Positions 57,221-64,000 of a DNA stretch of 64,000 nt are shown here, piece by piece; position 1 is the first letter of the stretch, and each line of letters starts with the position of its first letter. The stretch comes from Toxoplasma gondii ME49 (Eukaryota; Apicomplexa; Conoidasida; Eucoccidiorida; Sarcocystidae). The translations under genes were made by a program, and so were the position numbers. The notes below the pieces were generated by a model. The model worked only from the letters and a program-made list of their open reading frames with translations. It was not told the origin of the DNA and made no database searches. The stretch covers positions 6,604,400-6,668,399 of the forward strand of contig NC_031476.1 in NCBI RefSeq assembly GCF_000006565.2, in the 5' to 3' direction.

Positions 57221-59840
57221 ATGGCGACTGCTGAACCTGGGACTCCTTCTGGAGCCGTCGACGCCTCTGGTCGGGAGGCGCAGGCCGCAGCAGCCCCTAG
57301 CGATCTTCACAGTGGCTGGCTGCCTCGCTCTTTCCAGTCATCTGATCCTACCTCTTCATTGTGTCTCCGTCTCGCCGTCGCTGCTCCCTCGCAAGAAGGA
57401 AGAAAAGAGGACCTGTCGCCTTCGTCCCCGCCCCCTGCATCCGCGAACCCTGCACCGCGGAGCTCCTTCCAGGGCCAGCCGCCCCGGTCGCAAGCACCTC
57501 GCACTGTCAGCTTCCAGCTTCCCTCTGCTTCATCTTCTCTGGAGACATGCTCGTTGCGGCCTCTACCCGCTTCCCCACACGCTCCTCATTGTCTCTTTTC
57601 CTCGACTTCTCCCTCGGCGGCGAGGTCTGCTTCGATGTCTTCCTGCTCTGCGTCGCCCGGCGCAGCCCCCCTCCACTCGCGGAGCTCCCCCTGTCTCTCC
57701 GGACCGCGGTCCTGGTCCCTGTCTCCCGACTCCGCCTACTCCTTGACGCACTCCATTTCTGCGCCTGTCCCCGAGGCGCTCGCCCTCGACGGAGACAGGG
57801 GTGCCGACGCCTTCCGGGGCCTCCTCCGGCGCGTCTCGGACGCCGACTCGGACTGCAGCGGCCATCTAACTGAAGCCTCTGTGGAGCACGGCTCGTGTTG
57901 CGGCTCTCTTTGCAGAGGGTACCACGCACCTACGAAATGGGACCTGCATATGTTCTTCTCGGGCTGTCTGCTCGCGTTCGCGTGTGTGCTCTTCTGCGCC
58001 GAACATGTCGCTGCAGGCCTCGCCCTCTGCGCTCTCGCCGCCGTCGCTCTCGGCCTCGTCCGAGCGCAACGACGCGTCATATCTCTCCACCTCTTGCTGC
58101 TCCTCACCCTCTGCGCCTGTGTCTTGGCTGCTGCGTGGGCGATTCGAGAGGCGCGAGAAATTGAAAGAACGGAGCTTCTGCAGAAACAGGAGAGACTCTT
58201 CACTCGACACCTGGCCGCCCTCGAACGGCGTGCAGAGACGCTCAGGGCCTCCGGAGCCGCAGAGGCAGACGTCGCCCGGGAAGCAGCGGAAATCGAAGAA
58301 AGGAGAAGAACTGCGCTCGCCTTGCTCAGACAGGCGGCGATGCAGACTCGGAAAAACAAGGCAGCGCATGCACGAGCAGAGAAACCCCTGGAGAAAAGAC
58401 GACAAGACCAGTTCTTAGGTAAGAGGGGCGACATTGGGCCAAACGGTTGCTGAGGAGTGGCCGAGAGAGATTCGTGCTCGAAAGAAGTTGCTGGAAAAAA
58501 GCTTTTGCAAGAAAATAAAAGTTAGGGACGTCGCGTGTCTGTTTTCTCTGCGGAAGCGTTCCTATCCACGTTCTGTCTTCCAGGCGATTCTTCCGGTGTC
58601 CGCCGGAAAAACCTGTTTTCTGTTTGCCGCGTCGAGTTCTCGCAGTTCCTGTTTCACGACCAGAATCAGCTTTTCAAAGCCCATCACAAGTACCGCTTTT
58701 CCCCGAGTTGTGAGTCCCCTAGCTGTTTTACCGCGTCCTGGAATCGCGAGTGCGCTGCCTCTCCATCGCATTTCCTCCGGGCACATTCTGTTGTCTTGCC
58801 TTCTGTGTGCTTTCTGTACACCAGCGAGCAGCATCGCCGTCGTTCTGCTGCTCTTCTCCCTGTTCCTCCTGAACTTTGTGGTGGCCGGGTATCTAGGCTA
58901 CTTACCTTTCTACTTCTTCGTGTATCAGAACCTCACCGTGGCCTTCTTCTCCTTTAGGGGAGCTTACGCGGGGCTTCTGTGCGGAGCGACGCCGGCGATT
59001 TGCTTTCTGCTCTTCTGCCTGAAAGCGTACCTCGCAGCCTGGGTCCTGGTCCCCCTGCTGCTTCTCACCCTGGGCCTCGGCCTCTGCGCCCAAGTGTCTG
59101 CTGGTCGTCGTGCGGCGGCTCGCAGGCCCGCGCGGTCGCCCTCGGAGTCAACTGTCTCCTCCGATGCCCGACAGCTGCAGGCGAGTCCTGAGCCGTGCGA
59201 GAAGGCCGAGAGGAGAAGGCGACGAAACTCGCTGCTGCGGCTTATCTTTGAGACGCTCCTCGTGGTGGCCGTCGCCCTCGTCATGGTCGTTCACGGGATC
59301 CTGTTACCGCACTGCGTTAGAGAGCTCAACGAGAAGACAGATGCCGAGGAGAAGCTTCCTTTGGGGGACGGTGCCGAGGCGCAAGAGGCCGGCGACTCGG
59401 AGGCCCAGGATGTCCTTTCTCTCTACAGAGCCGAGGCACTCTTCAGTCTCCTTCTGTGCCAAGAACTTATTCTCCTGCTCTCGCTTCTTCTGCTGCTCCC
59501 GCGCCTCGTGTTGATGTGCATGCAGCACCGAGACGCGCGGAGGAACAAGGGGGCGGAGGGCCTTGGGCGGACCCTCGAGAAACCGCGGCGAAGCTCCCTC
59601 GCTCTTCTCCTCCTGGGCGCGCCCTGCCCATCAACCTCAGAGAGAGAGCGCATGCACTGCAAAAAGGGAGCGACGGACACAGGGCCGAGACAGCCGTTGA
59701 CACCCAGAAATCTCGACATCGAAGAAGGCCAGAAAACAGACAAACGCGAGAGTCAGGCCCTGGACGATGTCGAGGCGGAGTTCATAGGCAGATACGAAGT
59801 CCGCCGAAACGGGCGCGACGACTCCTACGAGTTCCGGTGA
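57221..59840 (+). CDS. Polytopic membrane protein with about eight helices, two exons
   Basis: Exons are 57221-58418 and 58825-59840, 737 residues; the intron starts GTAAGA and ends TTCTGTACACCAG, phase 1. The start is CAAATGG, just after a probable 5' UTR acceptor. Residues 1-240 are Ser/Pro-rich and hydrophilic. Hydrophobic segments follow at about 244-261, 263-281 and 288-310, then a charged helical stretch likely to form a coiled coil (310-385), then segments at about 402-421, 450-472, 473-493, 540-560 and 604-632. Loops are basic (RRRRRNSLLR). The C-terminus is charged and ends EFIGRYEVRRNGRDDSYEFR. I recognise no transporter signature. The TGA stop overlaps a strong donor (CCG|GTGAGTTC), so the protein may continue in an unseen exon. 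Confidence 0.72.
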
Positions 59841-62407
59841 GTTCAGCAGAGTTTCAGCGTTAGTGACGAATGGAAAGTCGAACAGAAACAAGGGGAAGAA
59901 ACAGGGGCGCAGAAAGTCGTGTCCACCCTGTGTTTGATGGAAATATTTGGTCCCCTGAAACCCCAGAGCCGTTCTGTGGAATCTTCTCAGACGTAATACT
60001 GCTACCGCCGTTTTGTCTGCATTCGAGACAAGAAAGAAAATGCGTTTCCGTGAGTCGCGGACTTGCAGAAGCAGCGGAATTGATGCGCATTGCGTAGTAC
60101 ACATACGGACGCGCCCAAATCGGTGGAGCGCGATTTCCATTTGTACATCTGTGTTTCAGTGAGCTGAACCCTTTGCGGTTTCCCGCGCCTAGAAACCGAG
60201 TTATTGATAGAAAATGTAGAAGCCAGAAGAACCTCCCAATTGAGAGACCGACAGGCATGTGAACTGTCGAGGGCGCCTACAACGTCACCGTCGTAGAATA
60301 ACCGTAATGTCGTAGGACCATGAATTCAACGCTTTCAGTTGTCTGAAGCGCTCCAGTGTGTTTGTTTGTGCCGTGACCGGCTACGGAAGGTCCTCAGGGA
60401 TACTTGACGTTCGCAGCGTTCCTAATTCTCTGAATGAGGGCAGACGACGCCAGCAGGAAAGGGCGTCTCAGCTCAAACAAAGTGTCAACAGTTATCCGGT
60501 CTGAATCTGGGTGTGGGGGATTCTCGATATCTCGTGTGTTTTCTGGCTTCCCTCTTGGATTTGGAGTGTGGAGCAACAACAGACGTCTGTCCGGATGTCT
60601 TGTGTTTCTCTGAATGAAAAACGAACTTGTTGAGACTCCGAGGAGTCTCTACAGGGAGGTGATGCGACCGCCTACTTTGCTTCAGAAATGTGTCACGCCT
60701 TTCCTGCGTCTGGAACTGGAAAATGTCTAAACGGGCCCATCAGTGAACCGCACTGCACGGCAACTTTGTGTCAGCGCAAAAGAATATTGTGTCTTGTCTA
60801 AACCATTTACAATGATATGTCCAGGATTCGTCTAAGAAGCGCGGATACTGATCCACGTTACATTCGATCTCTGAATTTGTGTTTTCGACACTCGTCATGA
60901 GTCGTCCCAGTGTCATGTGCCCGCGAAAACCAGCAGGCGTAGAAACGGTGCCTTTTGCTGCGTTTCAGCGCTCCTTTTCGTTTGGGGTTTTGCTGCCACG
61001 GGAAACCAGATTTTTCCGTGTCGCTGGTCGCGCCATTTCTGTCAAAATTCGTTTCACCTACTGTTCCACATTTGCCGAGGGTGTCGAAACCACGGTCTGT
61101 GAATAGAGGGAGCTCGGCAACTCAGTGATTTCCCTTTCCTTGTTGGCACCGACGGACTCCGCACATTTCAACTCGGCTGTTCTCTCCTGTTGCTGTTTCT
61201 TTCTTCGTCGACCATGCAAGGACAGCTCACTGCAGTCCTCCGTCAGTGTGCCAGTGCAATGCGTGAAAGGGTAAACCGTGCCAGTCAGCGAGGAAAAGCC
61301 TGAGGCACTCGGCCCCTCGAACCGCCGCGGGGCCCCCCACTTTGTGTGCTCTGTGTCCCTTGTTCCTCTCAGTCTAGCGTTTCTGGCCATTAGATGTCCT
61401 TTCTTTAGGCTTTGTTTTCAAGAGCAAAAGCCAGGGAGAGGGTCCCTCTCAGAGCAGGGTGCGGCAATCGAGGGATGTCTTTTCATCTGTGTTTCCACGG
61501 GTCGAACATTTCGGGATTTTGAGATCAGGGGATTTTGCAGTGATCCAAGCGCTTTCCCGCTGTCGATCTGCAACCCCCCGTCACATCTTTGTCTGCTATC
61601 TCATTCGAGAAGCGCTCTTTCTCTAAAACTGGAAAGTTGCGTCTTGCTCCCGGAACGCTTCGTCGCTGTGTTCCCCGGCAGTTTTGCGAAACGTCCGGCC
61701 ACCCTGTCGAGAAAGCGACTTTCTGTCAGCCAGTACCACGCAAATTCCAAAGTTTGAAAAATTTTTGATTTCGTCCTCCCGTCTTTCAGTCTTGTCTTTT
61801 TTTTCACCAGTGGGCACACGCGACTCCTCTGGTAATCGCGAACGCGGCAACGGGCACCGACATCTGGGCAGTCTGGGATTTCTTTGTTGGAGCCGTCCTG
61901 AAATACGTTTCGTCTCGGCTGTTTTGATACCTCCTTTCAATTTTTTAAAGTGGAATCGTTTTCCCTCCGGTTTCCCAGCACGTCTACCCCAAAACGCTGA
62001 TGCGTTGGAGGGTCACCTGGAGAAAGAGCGACCTCGGCAATGCCGTCGATGCTGCCGTCGCCCTTTTCCGTCGGGGTCACTTGTCAGATGTTGTGTGAAA
62101 GCAGGGGTCAATTGACTCGTGATCACTTTTTCAGAGAAGAGAGAAAGACATTTCTCTTCAAAAATCCACTTTTCTTGCGGCGATCCGCTTCCGACTGCGA
62201 GGTATCCCCACCCGCTCCCGTTCTCGCGGGCGTCCGAGCCCCGCTGACGCCGCGAATCCGCGCACCGACCGCGCGCTGAATTTCGCCATTCGAGAACGAC
62301 GCTCCGCAACGACGAAGATTTTCTCTTTGACTGGGGAACAGGTTTTAGTGTCGAGTTTTTATTTCTATTTGCGCCCAACTCATGGACCGTTCCTCGATGC
62401 GACGCCT
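59841..62407. other. Spacer between two co-oriented genes, no gene seen
   Basis: No frame longer than about 160 codons and none with recognisable content. From about 61100 on, the plus strand becomes pyrimidine-rich (CTTTCC, TTTCTTT tracts), typical of apicomplexan promoter or 5' UTR DNA ahead of the gene at 62408. Confidence 0.5.
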
Positions 62408-63538
62408 ATGGCAGGCCTAGAGCGCGTCCTGTCTCTCGGCGAGTTGCGGCCTTCGCCTCTCTCTTCGGCGTCTTGTGTGTCTCCTTCATCATCTTTTTCT
62501 TTATTTTCCGGCATTTCTCTTTCTCCATCTTCCTCAATTCGCTCCGTATCACCCGGTGCCTCCCGCCGCTTACGACGGCCTTCTCGACTTTCAGACCCTC
62601 CCTCAGAGTCCCGCGTCAACAGGGACTCATCGCTCCCCTGCCTCAGCGAAAGCGCAGCCGCCTGGAGCGTCGCCCTCCCGTCGTTTCCCTGTTCGGTTCA
62701 GTGCGCAGTTTCTTCGAAACGCATGTACCCTTGTCAGCTTTGGCTTCGACAACGAGACGCATGCACTCCCGATCTCTCTGGACGGTTTGGGTCCACCCGC
62801 GACAGGCGAGGAGGTTCTGAGGCGCACGGAAATCAAACGGAATTGCGCCCATTTGACATTTTTGCTCCGATTGCGGTTCCCGGTGTTTCGCGGCGCTGCC
62901 GAGCTTCTCACTCTCTTGCCAGTGTGTTTCGGTTCTTCGCTGTGAACCCCCTGGGGTTCCTTCTTCTGGGTCTTTCTCTTGGAGCGGGCGTCGCGCTCTT
63001 CAACTGGAGGAGCTCTCCTTTCCTCTCCAGTCTCTCTTCCTTCGATTCGCCGCTCCTGGTTGACGCCTCGGCCTCGTCCGCAAAGTCCGGTGACGCCTGG
63101 GTTTCGCTCGATCTTCCCCACACTTCCCCCAGTCTTTTCCTTTTCTGGAGAGAGAAGTTCTTCGAAGCAACTGCACTGGTTCCCTTGAGCGAATTCTTTT
63201 CAAGACTTCGTTCCAGCTTCGCAACGCTGCCTGCGTGGCTAGCTACGACGATATCTGTGGAGTGTCTGTACACCTCGTTCCTCGTCACCGTCTCCGTAGG
63301 AACCGCGGCGGCCTGCGCGTTCCTGTCGGCAGCGGTTCTTGCCTTTCTGTTGCCCGTCTCTTTCGCCTTCCTCTCGGCGCTCTGTCTTGCGCCAGTTGCC
63401 GGCCTCATTCCTCTTCTCGCGGGCGGCGTTTGCGTCCTGTACCGTGTCACCATCTGCATCGTTGGAGTTTGCTTGAGCTGCATACTTGCCTATCTAGCGA
63501 TCGTTCTCTGGTGGGCGCTGCTGTGTCTGTTCCAGTGA
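62408..63538 (+). CDS. Hypothetical polytopic membrane protein (~376 aa)
   Basis: An uninterrupted frame from CCTATGG at 62408 to TGA at 63536-63538. The first ~175 residues are Ser/Arg/Pro-rich (MAGLERVLSLGELRPSPLSS). A hydrophobic segment LGFLLLGLSLGAGVALF lies at about 182-198. After a hydrophilic loop, residues 276-376 are almost wholly hydrophobic, enough for three or four helices (FLVTVSVGTAAACAFLSAAV through SCILAYLAIVLWWALLCLFQ). The protein ends within the last helix. No family is recognised. A second plus-strand frame, 62475-62945, overlaps the hydrophilic half and also has natural-looking composition, so the 5' part of this model is less secure than the 3' part. Confidence 0.6.
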   Translation: MAGLERVLSLGELRPSPLSSASCVSPSSSFSLFSGISLSPSSSIRSVSPGASRRLRRPSRLSDPPSESRVNRDSSLPCLSESAAAWSVALPSFPCSVQCAVSSKRMYPCQLWLRQRDACTPDLSGRFGSTRDRRGGSEAHGNQTELRPFDIFAPIAVPGVSRRCRASHSLASVFRFFAVNPLGFLLLGLSLGAGVALFNWRSSPFLSSLSSFDSPLLVDASASSAKSGDAWVSLDLPHTSPSLFLFWREKFFEATALVPLSEFFSRLRSSFATLPAWLATTISVECLYTSFLVTVSVGTAAACAFLSAAVLAFLLPVSFAFLSALCLAPVAGLIPLLAGGVCVLYRVTICIVGVCLSCILAYLAIVLWWALLCLFQ

Positions 63539-63746
63539 CGGCCGGGATCGGCAGCAGGAGGGGGGCGTCAAAGCAGAGAGACGAAGGGGACCGGAAATAC
63601 TTGGAGGAGGGGAGACAGGGGAAGTTTCACTACAGAGGTTTGCGCGGAAGAACGGGAACGGAGGGGAAACAGAGTGTGTCGAAGACACAAAGTGAACCGA
63701 AGTGGAGGAGACAAAGTTCTAGGTTCGTGGAGATTCGAAAACATCC
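63539..63746. other. Short convergent spacer
   Basis: Purine-rich on the plus strand, between the membrane-protein stop and the putative minus-strand terminal exon. Nothing else is seen. Confidence 0.5.
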
Positions 63747-64000
63747 TCAGAAACGCCAGTTCTCCCTCTCCCGCGGTGGAGGCCAGTGCCTCCGGCGCCT
63801 CGACGCCGTTGTGAAGTGGACGACATTCGGTTTCTGAAACTGGAACGCAAACTTGACCGGCGAAACGTCTTTCTGCAGGGAGCGGACATGACGTTTTTCC
63901 ATGTTTAACTCACGCATTCGTGGAAGACGTTTTTGTCGAGAAAAGCTCCGCGACCGAGGAGAGAAGCATCAACTCGCCTGCCTGTGACGTTGGGGCTACC
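63747..64000 (-). CDS. Possible last two exons of a gene entering from the right edge
   Basis: On the minus strand the window edge opens into GSPNVTGRRVDASLLGRGAF continuing DKNVFHEC, ending at a strong donor TGC|GTGAGTT (63914/63913). An acceptor CCAGTTTCAG ends at 63834, and the following frame reads KPNVVHFTTASRRRRHWPPP and stops TGA at 63747. Both borders are phase 0, so the join is in frame. The product family is not recognisable from ~57 residues. A second frame is also open across the edge exon. Confidence 0.35.

Noticed and set aside
1..64000. Mobile elements, CRISPR arrays or operon structure
   Set aside because: No transposase, integrase or reverse-transcriptase motifs, no regularly spaced direct repeats beyond microsatellites, and introns throughout indicate ordinary eukaryotic nuclear DNA.

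Overview
The window looks like nuclear DNA from a coccidian apicomplexan, most likely Toxoplasma gondii or a close relative such as Neospora or Hammondia. The reasons are long, GC-rich, often single-exon coding frames with Ser/Arg/Pro/Glu-rich low-complexity stretches; GT-AG introns of a few hundred bases; AT-only microsatellites confined to introns and intergenic DNA; many TGCATGC motifs; and an oocyst-wall-type cysteine-rich secreted protein. Exon joins were worked out by hand from splice consensus and reading phase. No transcript or database was consulted.

Layout, left to right. (1) 1-2039 (+): 3' part of a WD40 protein resembling the polyadenylation factor Pfs2/WDR33. (2) 2040-4419: convergent 3' spacer with a (TA)n block, a long TAGA/GATA tract and polypurine DNA. 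(3) 4420-11884 (-): three-exon gene for a ~2300-residue protein I do not recognise. (4) 11885-16883: no confident gene, three AT microsatellites and a few possible plus-strand exons. (5) 16884-22776 (-): six-exon secreted cysteine-rich oocyst-wall-like protein with a ~480-residue cysteine-poor insert. (6) 22777-27156: 4.4 kb divergent intergenic region. (7) 27157-32466 (+): single-exon, ~1769-residue low-complexity protein. (8) 34287-39021 (-): eight-exon PDK1-type AGC kinase with one probable GC-AG intron. (9) 39022-45817: mostly unassigned, with one weak two-exon candidate at 43111-44027. (10) 45818-48914 (+): three-exon CELF/FCA-like RNA-binding protein, RRM-RRM-WW-RRM. (11) 51751-53709 (-): two-helix membrane protein resembling SPEC3/Stum. 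(12) 57221-59840 (+): two-exon polytopic membrane protein with about eight helices. (13) 62408-63538 (+): polytopic membrane protein, single open frame. (14) 63747-64000 (-): possible last two exons of a gene entering from the right.

This is ordinary eukaryotic gene order: each gene has its own promoter and neighbours often face opposite ways, so adjacency says little about shared function. Two products fit RNA processing (the Pfs2-like subunit and the FCA/CELF-like protein), one fits signalling (PDK1-like kinase) and one fits oocyst or secretory biology. I saw no mobile element, rRNA, tRNA, CRISPR array or viral gene.
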